Part shown: in pieces, positions 12,440 to 21,899 of the stretch | Position numbering within the stretch: the first letter of the stretch is position 1 | Layout: the number at the start of each line of letters is the position of its first letter | Notes under the pieces: generated by a model | What the model was told of the DNA's origin: nothing | The model's input: only the letters and a program-made list of their open reading frames with translations | Database searches by the model: none | NCBI RefSeq assembly: GCF_003576645.1 | Contig: NC_044929.1 | Span: 5,977,310-6,041,309 of the forward strand | DNA: 64,000 nucleotides | DNA from: Ipomoea triloba | Lineage: Eukaryota; Streptophyta; Magnoliopsida; Solanales; Convolvulaceae | Direction: 5' to 3' | Translations under genes and position numbers: made by a program

Positions 12440-13582
12440 TGATATCTGCTATTTTGTACAATTATTCACCCCTTATTCTAGTTGTTTTGAAGGTTATTTT
12501 CTGTATCCTAGTGAAATTAGGAATTGTTTGTGTGTTATATTGTCCAAGTGCTGAATTATCTACAAGGAACAACAAAGGAAGAATATTGGAACATTTTGGA
12601 CAAGTTCTGGAAGAAAAGCGAATTACAAGGAAGAATACAAGTTGGAAAAGAATTGGAAGCTGCCTAATGGGCCAATGCCCATCTACCTCCTATATATTCT
12701 ACCTATTCTCTACAATTAAACAGGTTCCCTTACAGAGTTCAGAACCCTAGTTAGTTTTAGTTTATTCTCTTTATATTTCCCTAGCATAGTTATACATTAG
12801 ATTATTTAATTTCAAGCTTGGAATCTTGGATTGAAGTTGGATTTGTTCTTTATCAGTTAAGTTTCTCTTCCCTTTTATTTCTTACAATGTTTATGGTTAT
12901 TTATTATTGCTTTGCTTTGTTTACTTTAATCATGCGTGAGTAATTCGCCTATGGGTTTGGATTAGGGATCCATTGTTAATCTTGATGTTCAATTTATGAT
13001 TAATTGCATAAATTGATTGAATCTTTTACCTAGGGTTTATGTTGATTTGAGGATTTCTTTGCACTAGTTATTGGTTTGTGGCCAGAATTAATTGCTAGTC
13101 TAGGAGAGGGATTCATTACAACGACAGTTGGATGAAGACCTCGAGCCTTACCAATTTCAACCTAATTTTCCTGCTATGAAAGTAGAGGTAATTTTGGGGG
13201 CTTACAATGCTTAGGTGCTTAAGGTTATGATTGATGCATCACGACAGTGGGGCAATCTTAGCCTAATTCTCTTATTGATTACGAAAGTAGCTGAGTAGAA
13301 TTCTTCTGTGCATTGTCCATATATCCCTTGGTTAATTATTCTTTCCCTAATCCTGAGTTTGTTAGAACATCAAGGTTATAATCCCCCTATCTGGCCCATA
13401 CTTTTCTCATACAGTTTACACCTTAATCAATTGCTTTCTTTTACATCATTCAGTCTTTGTTGCTTGGATTCTATTAATTCATATACTCTAGTGCCTGGTA
13501 ATTCACACAATTTCGTGCCATAACACCAATCCTCAGCGGAACGACATTACACCCTTTTTACACTCATCATTTGTGCTCATCA
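12440..13582 (+). repeat. 3' LTR
   Basis: Begins TGATATCTGC and ends GCTCATCA. It aligns end to end with the 5' LTR without any length change. The differences I count are single substitutions, for example T/C in the CATCTT/CACCTT stretch of the last 200 bp. Confidence 0.93.
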
Positions 13583-13587
13583 ATAGG

Positions 13588-13980
13588 GATATTGGGTATC
13601 GGTTGTGACTTATTGGGCTAGGGTGAGATAAGTATGGGTGTTGGAGCAAGGTGGTCCAAGAACTGGAGGGAGGGCCGCTCAATGGGCGCGCCGACCACGC
13701 TCGGCCAGCTCACCCACTACGCAGCCACGCCGTGGCCTGGCACCTCGCACCCCTGATCGCAGGGTGTGACGGGAAGGGGGGTGCGGGGGATTGGTGCAGT
13801 GTACTGTGTAATAGTGGTGTAGGGTGTGGAGGCGTGAGCCATGTGACAGTGACGTAGGGTGTGGAGGCGTGGACCACATTACAAGAAGTGGCGGGGTGAG
13901 GTCGTGAGGCGTACACGTGGACAGTTCAGGGAAGGAGGGGACTACTATAAATAAGGCGTCTGGTTCCTCATTAGGAGAAA
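13588..13980. other. GC-rich stretch, no gene recognised
   Basis: 13650-13930 is unusually GC-rich and holds a short near-duplicate, AGGGTGTGGAGGCGTG (about 13829 and 13857). Open frames exist on both strands but show no domain or codon pattern. A TATAAATAAGGC motif near 13948 suggests the promoter part of a decayed LTR. Confidence 0.4.
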
Positions 13981-13984
13981 CCTG

Positions 13985-14215
13985 AACACTACAAGCACTA
14001 TAGCCTAGTGGTCTATAGTTTTTACTTTCAACCCATCTATATGTGTTCGATTCCTGCTTTTAGCATAGTTGATCATTGGCCTATCACTTGGGCCTTAGTC
14101 TTTTTCGTGGGCTCCCTTTTCTTACGGGTCGCGAATTCGGATTTTTTCTATTGGGCTCAGCACCCCTAATTTGTATTCTTTATGTCCGGTTTATGGTGGA
14201 CCCAGTCCCAATAAA
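13985..14215 (+). mobile_element. SINE-like, tRNA-derived sequence
   Basis: Contains an A-box-like TATAGCCTAGTGGTCTATAG (about 14001) and a B-box-like GTGTTCGATTCCTGC (about 14044), spaced as in tRNA-derived SINEs, then an unrelated body. No clear target duplication was found, so a fragment of another element is possible. Confidence 0.4.
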
Positions 14216-14239
14216 ACCATAATGTTTATTATGGAAAAT

Positions 14240-14868
14240 ACTGCTCAATGCTTATTGGTTTCTATACATGAAGTATTGTATTGTATGAGATCTTTTCTAC
14301 AAATGGACCTGTACACTATTGGATGAGAGTTACACCTTCCAAGCTTTGGTATGGTTTGATTCTATCTTGGATGCATTCACAGCCTAACAAGCTCTTCATG
14401 GCCAAAAAATTTACAATGGATGTGTGTGGACAATTAGACCAAGATGACCCTTTGGAATGTCACACTCCTAATCATTCTAATCCAACTTTTCAAGAAGAAC
14501 CAAGTATCTCAGAGTCAAGGAATCATCAATAGCAACAGTTCTTCTCCCAACCACTAATGATGAAAGCAACACTCAAGATTTCAACAACTTAGAGTCTCTT
14601 GAGGATTATTTTGAGACAGGACTTGTGACTACTACCTTAGACTTGAAACTCAACATTGGGTAGCAAGAGATATTTTTAGACGGTGCAAGTCAAAAGGGAA
14701 TGTCATTTATGTGTCACGATCAAGCTCAAGAACCATTTCAATCATTTGCTTTGCCAACTAGCCACCATCCAAAGTTGCATAGATCGCTTCAACAAAGATG
14801 TGTTTATTCTATTCCTCTTTACACCTTGTCACCTTGAGGACAATGTGTTTTTTTGAAGGGGTGGAGAG
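14240..14868 (+). pseudogene. Ty3/gypsy remnant, polyprotein end
   Basis: Only short broken frames remain (for example 14281-14532). The stretch 14820-14868 (CACCTTGAGGACAATGTG, then GAAGGGGTGGAGAG) matches the usual end of a gypsy polyprotein followed by a polypurine tract. It leads straight into a TGATACGCAT LTR-like start at 14869. No catalytic motif survives. Confidence 0.45.
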
Positions 14869-15340
14869 TGATACGCATAAAAGGAAAGAAATAATGGGAA
14901 CTTAATTAATGGAAAGAATCAATTTTTAGAAAGTGATTGATTATAGATTAACAGGGAGATATTATGTATATCCCATTTGATGTGTTGCTTCGGTTAATGA
15001 GGTTTGGGGTTTGACTGAAGTTATTTTTAATTCAATTTTTCATAATATTAAATTTAGTATTAGTATACAAAATTTATATATTTAGAAACTACACAAAAAG
15101 TACTATTAAACACAAAAAATTAAATTTAAAAATAAGTAAAAATAGTAAAGAAAATAAACAAAGAAGAAATAGTTGGTTTGACTAATAAATAGTAAGTAGG
15201 ACAGATAAAATGGGACAGAGAGAGTATAATTTTAGTAGGATAATATTATTGGTATTAGTACTTTAGTATAAATAGGTCCATTGTATATGAAAATTAGGAA
15301 GCAGAGAAATATATTGTTATTCTACTCATTTAGCTACTGT
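14869..15340 (+). mobile_element. Truncated LTR, carrying a Stowaway insertion
   Basis: Begins TGATACGCATAAAAGG after a purine tract. It contains a TATAAATAGG box near 15265 and is interrupted by the MITE at 14970-15224. The 3' end of the LTR could not be fixed. Confidence 0.4.
14970..15224. mobile_element. Stowaway-like MITE, copy 1
   Basis: About 255 bp ending TGGGACAGAGAGAG|TA. The interior matches the copies at 24268 and 28180 (TTGACTGAAG, AATTTTTCATAATATTAA, AAGTACTATTAAACAC). The left CTCCCTC terminus is degraded. Confidence 0.65.
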
Positions 15341-15475
15341 TCTTCTTGAAGCGGCCTCACACGCTCGAAGTGTGAAATTGGAGTTTGCCGTGATTTGAAT
15401 ACGGTTAGGAGTCAGAAGCCTACTCGAAAGGTTGCCTATCCGTTACAGTCCTATCTAGGGTCGTAAGAGTAACCC

Positions 15476-15657
15476 CAACCAAGTTCGTGGCTATACTGTT
15501 GACTTGGGTAACCACAAGGTTACAAGGTCAACGTACTCCCAGATGGAGTAGCCGATTTACCTTCTTGTGATCTTTGCCGACTAGAGTCATAAGAAAATGT
15601 TTACCCAGTACACATCATTGGATAGTAATTGCGCCCTTCCCTCATCACTAAAAAAAC
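15476..15657 (+). mobile_element. SINE, poly(A)-tailed family (copy 1)
   Basis: CCAACCAAGTTCGTGGCTA starts a tRNA-like head. The 3' part, GTTTACCCAGTACACATC to CTTCCCTCATCACTAAAAAAA, closely matches the tail of 52303-52497. The same body (TTTGCCGACTAGAGTCA) is also related to the SINE at 44475. Confidence 0.55.
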
Positions 15658-15658
15658 A

Positions 15659-15722
15659 CTTTTCAAATTAAAATTGCACAACATACATACTTTTCAAATT
15701 AAAATTGCACAACATACATAAG
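15659..15722. repeat. 32-bp tandem duplication
   Basis: CTTTTCAAATTAAAATTGCA followed by CAACATACATA occurs twice in immediate succession, directly after the SINE poly(A). Confidence 0.85.
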
Positions 15723-16419
15723 TACATAACTGTGTATTACACGGTAAATTCTCATTCAAAATAGATATTGAGTTTCTACTATATTTTTTTAAACTGGATT
15801 AACTTTGATAGGAACCAAAGATATTGTGACTACTCAAAGATGGAATGATTATACATATTGGTGAGTTGTTTTCACTTCCTTACAAGGTTGTTGGTTTAGT
15901 GGATCATCTTGCTTAGTGAAGCAAACGAGACACATGGCATACAACGGACACCACTTTGCTCTATGTTGGGCACGGTTTAATTTGTGCCCACATTAACCAT
16001 TTTTGTTTTGGGATTATGGATTGTTATTGGTTATTCATAGATATTTTATGCAACCAAAAAAAAAAAAAATTCTTTATATTTTGATGATAGTAGATGTGTA
16101 ATTATAGATAGTGTCAAGTCAAGAAGTCAACGAATCATGTTGCTCAGGTGCTTGCACGAGCGGCTAGTTCTTACCTTGTCTTTACAGTTTGAGATTATAT
16201 CCCGTCGAGCTGTATTTCTAATTTGGTTGTCCTTGGTTATTAATGAGGTTGCATTTGGTTTTCAAAAAAAAAAAATAGATAGTGTCAAGCAAACGTATTG
16301 TATGTCTCTCGTTTGATGGCAAAGCAATTAGGATGAATTGAACTCGACCGCACGAGCAGTAGTCAAGATGGGACTCCATATATTATAATATATTACATTA
16401 TAATATATAGGATTATAGT
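15723..16419. other. Intergenic, no gene recognised
   Basis: AT-rich sequence with A-runs at about 16055 and 16262 and an AT palindrome (ATATTATAATATATT) near 16380. No credible coding frame. Confidence 0.5.
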
Positions 16420-16580
16420 CACTACAAAAAAAAAAAAAAACTGCTCATAGATAACGGTTAAAAATCATTGTCATTGAGGTAAAATTTCTGTTGTTGAAGT
16501 CGGTGTTGTTGTAAGTCTCGTGCAAAGACAGCGGTTAAAAATCGTTGTCTATTAAGTGTTGTTGAAGCTGGTGTTATTGA
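16420..16580 (+). mobile_element. CACTA (En/Spm)-type terminal fragment
   Basis: Begins CACTACAAAAAAA and carries sub-terminal repeats AACGGTTAAAAATC(A/G)TTGTC at about 16457 and 16532, typical of CACTA transposon ends. The opposite end was not found. Confidence 0.5.
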
Positions 16581-16581
16581 A

Positions 16582-17050
16582 AGTATGCCGGATATTGCAT
16601 TTGCAATTAGTAAACACAGTAGACATACGAGTAACCCGAGTGATATGCATTGGAAGAAAATAGTGAGAGTTATGAGATACTTAACGTATACTCGTGACCT
16701 CGAACTGCACTATACAAGATATTCTGTTGTACTAGGAGGGTATAGCGACACTAAGTGGATATATGATATATATTAAGTACTTCAAGTTCATGAGTGGCTA
16801 CGTGTACACATTTGCTGGTGCAACCATATCGTGGAAATCCTCGAAACAAACTGTTATATCTAGTAATCTAGATCCACGATGGAATCTGACTAATAGCTTT
16901 AGGCAAATGTTGTAAAGAGGCCGATTGCTACACCATTATATTTCTTAGAGCATATTCCTAGTTGGAAAAAACCTATACCTCTAACTCGAGTGCACTGCGA
17001 TAGTTAAGCCGCAATTGAAACGGTACAGAGTAATAATAATGGGAAGTCTA
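16582..17050 (+). pseudogene. Ty1/copia RT-RNase H fragment
   Basis: PDIAFAISKHSRHTSNPSD, then HWKKIVRVMRYLTYTRD and GGYSDTKW are the conserved end of copia reverse transcriptase and start of RNase H. After a frameshift and stop near 16776 the similarity goes on with SGYVYTFAGATISWKSSKQT and, after more breaks, an HCD-type and NGKSR stretch near 16995-17050. The piece is inactive and lacks both termini. Confidence 0.8.
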
Positions 17051-17481
17051 GACAATTTTTTTGAAGATAGGAAGTCTAGACAATTTTAAATGCTGTTATT
17101 GCTAATGGACTTCCTAATCTCTTATAAAAACATGTGGTTGGGTAGAATGAATTTTGCAGCTTTCGAAAATTCTGGTTTTCTCTCTACTCCCTCGTTAATT
17201 CTAGAAAATCTTCTCCCCATAATCTCTGCTCAATTTCTAAGGTGTTCCTTTGTTTAAATTTGCCCAAAACAATATATGTTGAGTGTTCAACTATACTGTT
17301 ATAATCCATTTATTATGAAAAATTGACGTTACAATGCTTCTAGAACCTTGAAAGATAGCGAATCAATTTTAAAGAATGTGTGTGATACATGACTTGAATT
17401 TCCTTTGAGATTGTTCAAATTGTGTGTACTTTCTATAAAGAATTTCCTACAATTTCTCTACTATATATGGCACCTGTCATA
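17051..17481. other. Probable decayed copia LTR/flank, no gene
   Basis: Contains a repeated GGAAGTCTAGACAATTTT (17040 and 17071) and a pyrimidine-rich stretch at 17175-17225. Nothing else is recognisable. Confidence 0.35.
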
Positions 17482-17537
17482 CATAGTACAAAACATCCCT
17501 TTCTTGATTAAATTGTCTTGTGTGATGCTACAAGGAG

Positions 17538-18280
17538 CAGAGACGGAGCTACAGTGGGGGTAGGTGCCCCACTAACTCCACCCCCACTCTATATATAGCA
17601 CTTGTATATATATATATATATATATGTACATATAGTACATGTTTTATATTTAAGTATATTCTCACCAAAAAAAAAATATTTAAGTATATGAAAACAGATA
17701 AATATAAAAAAGTGCTTAGTCAGTTGAGTTGGTAGACTTGCGTCTTTTCATAGGGAAGGGTAAGGGTTTGAATCTCCTACTGAGCTTTTTTAGCATATAT
17801 ATACATATAACTTTTTTTTATTTATTAATAATGAGATTCATAATTTATAATATGTTTTCTATTTGAATTATTTTATCAAATTAATTATGTTTCATATTTT
17901 GTTATGAATATTTTTATAAAGTTTTGATGTGTTTTATTTTTCACTTATATCCAACAATATTTATGATTATATTTCTTTAATTGTTTCATTTTTAAAATAT
18001 CTCTTTTGTTTTAATGTTTCATCCAATTGGAAAAAGTTTTCAATTAATAATGAGATGTGTAATTTATAATATGTTTTCTATTTAAATTATTTTATCAAAT
18101 TAATTATATTTCATATTTTGTTAGGAATATTTTATAAAATTTTGATGTTTTTTTTATTTTTCTTCGCCTATATTTAACAATATTTATGACTATATTTCTT
18201 AAGTTTTTCATTTTTTAAACTATATCTTTTATTTTAATATTTCGCCACCACTAACAAAAAAATTCTGGCTCCTGTCCCTA
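17538..18280. mobile_element. hAT-like non-autonomous element
   Basis: Begins CAGAGACGGAGCTAC and ends GGCTCCTGTCCCTA, imperfect inverted termini of the common CAGGGGCGGAGC kind. It is flanked by an 8-bp duplication ACAAGGAG/ACAAGGAT (17530-17537 and 18281-18288, seven of eight match). It contains a TA repeat (about 17607-17625), a tRNA-like box pair at 17715-17785, and a ~220-bp tandem duplication. Confidence 0.75.
17820..18245. repeat. ~220-bp tandem duplication within the hAT-like element
   Basis: ATAATTTATAATATGTTTTC with its downstream AATTATTTTATCAAATTAAT appears at about 17838 and again at about 18060. The copies are diverged by scattered substitutions and small indels. Confidence 0.8.
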
Positions 18281-18827
18281 ACAAGGATTATTCAAGACTG
18301 GATATAACGCGCTTTGCATTGTTAAACATACAAAACAATTTAGTCAAGAAAGGGATGTTTTGTACTATGTTGTAATATATATATATTAGGTTGATCATAA
18401 GGCTGACAAGAGCACTTTATTGAAAAGTTGGTAAATTTCAAAGGATTTGATATTTGATAGCGATAATAACTAAGTTAATATTTGACCAGCAAACACTACT
18501 ATTAACACCACTGATATTAGTTTGATATTCTGATCAATAAGGTTTAAGAAGTAATTTATTATTATTATTATTTGTTTCGTGTAGATGGATAAATTGATCT
18601 ATAAGAAAAAATAATATCACAATCTAAGTGATTAGTATTACACTACTACGGCATAGATTTAATAAAAGCACTCTGGAAGGAGTGACCCAATGAGTAGAAA
18701 ATGATTTTTATTATAGGATGGTTACGAGTTTGATTTTTCGTAATGTATACTCTGAGTAATTGTTGAGGATTTACTTTACTACCAAAAAAAAAAAACAAAA
18801 AAGTAATATGAAAAGACAAAATCTCAT

Positions 18828-19345
18828 ATAAGACCGTCTCATGAATCCATATACTTTAAACGGGATAATTTTTTTTATTAAGTATTACATTTTCTCTCAT
18901 AAATAGTATAGTTTCCTAACTAACATGGGTGGCGTGGTGGTTCAGCACCTCGTCCCTTACATATGAGGTTAGGGGTTTCCTAATGAGTATTACACTTTTT
19001 CCATTATAAGCAATAATCAATCAATCAATTTATTCATTAATAATATTACACTTTTTTTTTCAAAAGTATTACGTTCTCCCTCATAGGTAATAGTCAATTA
19101 AATTAAATTATCACTTATTAGCATTACACTTCTTCTCAAAAGTAACTCATCAACCCTAATAAATAACATTTTGATCGATTTAATAGTATTACGTCATATT
19201 TTTTAATCAAAGGTATCACATTTCACCTATAAGTAACAATTAATTTATCTTTGATTAGTATTACATTTTACATTAAAAGTATTATATTTCTATATAAATT
19301 TGACCCGTCTCACAAAAATGATCAGTGAAATAGTCTCACATAAGA
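18828..19345. repeat. Repeat family with TCTCA termini and AGTATTACATTT units (copy 1)
   Basis: The left end ATCTCATATAAGACCGTCTC and the right end AGTCTCACATAAGAC are imperfect inverse copies. The interior has many AGTATTACATTTT / CTCATAAGTAA units. Relatives occur at about 33340-33485, 48577-48712, 57935-58190 and 59820-59965. Confidence 0.55.
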
Positions 19346-19399
19346 CGCGCTAATATGAAAAATGTATTTTTCTATACTAAATTTTCTCTACACTTATTT

Positions 19400-19895
19400 A
19401 ATTAAAAACTAAACAACTTAGCAGCTCCCATGCATGTTGCTGCTAAGTTGTTTGGGCATCATCTGTGACAATTTGAACAACATTCTCCTCCCCAACTTGT
19501 TGAATGTCATGCTCCACATACTCAAAGATAAACTGATTTGTGTGTGCCTCAATTGAACATTCTTTAGAAGATAAAAAAATTGTGTCCAACCTTGAATTAA
19601 CACACTAGTTCGTAATGCGTCTTCTCTTACTATCTCTCCATGCATCGGTCATAATTGAGCATCCATTAAGTTTTCACTCCGCTCCATGTACCTTCAAACC
19701 TTCTCGAACTCGATCAACCTCTTTTTACAAATACGTCTCACTCATCTCATATCTATTTGGTGTTTGAGCCCCCAGACCATATTGGCCAACGAACTGCTTC
19801 AACCAGCAACTTGAAACTATTTCTCTCAAAAGCATGAAATGGAATAGTTGCTTCATATATAGGCCCATCTGCATATGTATTCTTTCACTCGGTTT
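19400..19895 (-). pseudogene. hAT-superfamily transposase fragment (DUF659-like)
   Basis: On the minus strand, pieces in shifting frames read HAFERNSFKLLVEAV, then ERIEVD-type linker sequence, SIMTDAW, NSRLDTIFLSSKECS, FIFEYVEHDIQQVGEENVVQ and IVTDDA. TDAW and VTD(N/D)A are the familiar marks of DUF659 in plant hAT transposases. At least four stops or frameshifts break it; no zinc-finger BED domain or C-terminal dimerisation part was seen. Confidence 0.75.
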
Positions 19896-20500
19896 CCTCT
19901 TTCTTTGTTAAAGGCATGAATAATAATTTGTATATGAATGTTTTACCTCAAACATGTAATATTTTTAATAAAAAATGTTTCTTATAGAACTTTGAACACG
20001 TACATACTTCGCCAAAACTTCTTCCATTTATGTCAATTCAAGAATCATCAGTATACTATCCTAGTTTTTTTTTTTTTTTTTTGCAGTTATCAAGATACTT
20101 ACTGGGAGTATGGGGGTAAGTATATTTTCTGAATTAAGAAACAAGATTTTTAAGTGTTATTGTCAGAAACCCTACAGTTATGGGTTGAAATGGTGGAAGT
20201 TAATTATCCTTTTCAAAAATAGTTTTTTAAAGAAAATGTAAAACAAAAATTGACGGACGTGCTCGTTCTCTAATGGTTGCTGCAAGACTGTAACGCAACA
20301 CTGGTAAAGGTGTATTCCTTCCTGGTCTCCAAAACATTAATCTTAAATTCACTTATATTTATTATTATGTTTTTTTTATTTGTCCCTTAAATAATTTTGA
20401 AACTACTAGGAAGCTTATAGTTAATGATTCTGAACACGTTATAATCATTCTTCCTAGGACTTTGATTGATTCTACTACACCTGCATCCCTGATCTCTCCC

Positions 20501-20512
20501 TATATATATATG
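20501..20512 (+). promoter_or_regulatory. TATA box of the ERF gene
   Basis: TATATATATATG, preceded by a CT-rich stretch, lies about 90 bp before the ERF start codon. That is a plausible distance for a plant gene with a short leader. Confidence 0.55.
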
Positions 20513-20593
20513 TGCATGTATAATCCACATTTTGCTTAATAAGCACTACTAAGTAGCATTTATTTGTGTTATAATTTATAAACTATATACCAT

Positions 20594-21166
20594 ATGGAAC
20601 CAAACACTTATAATGTGACAAATGTTGTTGGGGGTGTCCCGTCGCATTACCGGGGCGTGAGGAAGCGGAAGTGGGGGAAATGGGTGTCGGAGATTCGCGA
20701 GACTGGGAAGAAATCGAGGATTTGGTTAGGGAGTTTCGAGACAGCTGAAATGGCGGCTGTGGCTTATGATACGGCGGCGTTTTATTTACGGGGCACGTCG
20801 GCGCGACTAAATTTCCCGCAGTGGGCCCGGGCCCTCCCCCGGCCGAGGACCTCCGGCGCCGACGACATTCGCGCGGCGGCGCGCGAGGCGGCGCTGTTGC
20901 TCAAGGGGGCGATGGCGGAGGACGCGCCGCCGCCGCCCCGGGCGGGAAGTTCTAGTAGTGCTAGTAACGTTGCGGCGGCGGCAGCGCCGGTGAATGTGGG
21001 GTTGTCGGAGAGGGAAATCCAAGCCATTAATGATTCGCCGTTGGATTCGTCGGAAATGTGGTCGGAGATGGCGGCGGGGTTTCGTGTTATGGGAGATGAT
21101 CAATCCATGGTTTTTCCTACTAGTGAGTATGAAGATGAAATAGATGATTCTCTTTGGGATCTTTAG
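20594..21166 (+). CDS. AP2/ERF transcription factor, DREB subfamily
   Basis: 190-residue, intronless nuclear DNA-binding protein. The single AP2/ERF domain covers about residues 18-75: [18 protein letters not shown], then [19 protein letters not shown] and [13 protein letters not shown]. Val31 and Glu36 occupy the positions (V14, E19 of the domain) that mark DREB-type factors binding the A/GCCGAC core. The [14 protein letters not shown] form recalls Arabidopsis ERF020-ERF022-like members, but the exact group is an inference. After the domain come a basic/Pro linker, an Ala-rich segment ([16 protein letters not shown]), a Ser/Ala run, and an acidic C-terminus ending DDSLWDL, a likely activation motif. 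The coding part is strongly GC-rich in AT-rich surroundings, as is common for such intronless genes. The start at 20594 fits the domain position and the upstream TATA box. Confidence 0.93.
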   Translation: MEPNTYNVTNVVGGVPSHYRGVRKRKWGKWVSEIRETGKKSRIWLGSFETAEMAAVAYDTAAFYLRGTSARLNFPQWARALPRPRTSGADDIRAAAREAALLLKGAMAEDAPPPPRAGSSSSASNVAAAAAPVNVGLSEREIQAINDSPLDSSEMWSEMAAGFRVMGDDQSMVFPTSEYEDEIDDSLWDL

Positions 21167-21640
21167 ATTATCAGTTGAAAGGTTTTGTTAAGTGAAATGG
21201 GTTTACTATGCCACTTGCAGATCGTGTAGTTGACGTTTAGCTGTCACTACCATTTGCTTTTAGAGAGTCAACTTATTTGTATTACACTTATGCATGCTTC
21301 ATTGTATGATACAAAAATATCTGTTTTACTTAATTATTCCATTGTAATTCCAGTGCAGGTTTAATCTGATAGTTATTCATGATCTAAACTTAGCTATAGA
21401 TTGTGGAGAAGGACACAGCCCGGATAAACACACTATAAGAGTTACACCTAATGTGATGTGCTATTTTTGATTAATTACTAAACATGGTCCTTCTACCTAA
21501 TAGGTCACTTAGTCACAGTAATTTAAATTGTACCCTTCACTATCATGTTAGGTCGTCGGGGTGTATGCACCCTGGGAGCTAAGAAATTTTGCCTTCTGTA
21601 GGCAAGTTTTTAAATTAAAAAACTCTTAGTCTTGGGGATT
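21167..21640. other. ERF 3' region, no further gene
   Basis: AT-rich sequence with probable 3' UTR after the ERF stop. No distinct polyadenylation hexamer can be singled out and no second ORF is seen. Confidence 0.4.
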
Positions 21641-21655
21641 TGGTCCCTAAAATAG

Positions 21656-21889
21656 TGAATTAATACCTAATTTGGTCCCTCGACTATTAAGATTTCACCA
21701 CTTTGGTCATCGACTTTCAAACTTGTTTAATTTCATCCACAATGTAATTCTTACATAAAATAGTTCTTTGTCCTAATCAAAATAGTTAGTTTACAATTAC
21801 ATAGTTGTGATGAAATTGAGCAAGTTTGAAAGTCGATAACCAAAGTGGTGAAATTCTAATAGTCGAGAGACAAAATCGGATATTAACTC
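21656..21889. mobile_element. Mutator-like foldback MITE (family GAGTTAATAYC), copy 1
   Basis: 234 bp with inverted arms throughout: TGAATTAATACCTAATTT on the left, the complement of GAGTTAATATCCGATTTT on the right, and TTTCACCACTTTGG in both arms. It is flanked by CTAAAATAG/CTAAAATTG (eight of nine match). Same family as 55789-56175. Confidence 0.7.
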
Positions 21890-21899
21890 CTAAAATTGT

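Larger units (their letters stand above)
7215..13582 (+). mobile_element. Complete non-autonomous LTR retrotransposon (Athila/Tat-like, gag-only)
   Basis: A 6368-bp element with two 1143-bp LTRs (7215-8357 and 12440-13582), flanked by an exact 5-bp duplication ATAGG (7210-7214 and 13583-13587). It has a primer-binding site matching the tRNA-Asp 3' end, a G-rich polypurine tract before the 3' LTR, and an interior of about 4.1 kb. The interior holds a gag-like ORF with two CCHC-type knuckles but no protease, reverse transcriptase, RNase H or integrase, so mobility must depend on a partner element. By eye the LTRs differ at about seven positions, implying a recent insertion. The Athila/Tat affinity rests on the tRNA-Asp PBS and gag style and is an inference. 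Confidence 0.92.
17482..18369. repeat. Near-perfect 35-bp inverted repeat split by a hAT insertion
   Basis: Arm 17482-17516 and arm 18335-18369 are reverse complements at 34 of 35 positions, with core CATAGTACAAAACATCCC. Removing the hAT-like insert (17538-18280 plus one duplication) leaves them about 67 bp apart, as a compact hairpin. It could be a small MITE or a small-RNA-type hairpin. Confidence 0.8.

Noticed and set aside
14281..14532. 83-codon ORF
   Set aside because: No recognisable domain; it sits in gypsy remnant sequence ending in a polypurine-like tract.
17705..17790. Possible tRNA gene (GTTGAGTTGGTAGACTTGCG, GGGTTTGAATCTCCTAC)
   Set aside because: A- and B-like boxes are present, but no cloverleaf stems could be drawn; it lies inside a hAT-like element and is a decayed SINE head at best.
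20782..21103. Antisense Ala/Arg-rich ORFs over the ERF gene
   Set aside because: Shadows of the GC-rich ERF coding sequence on the other strand.
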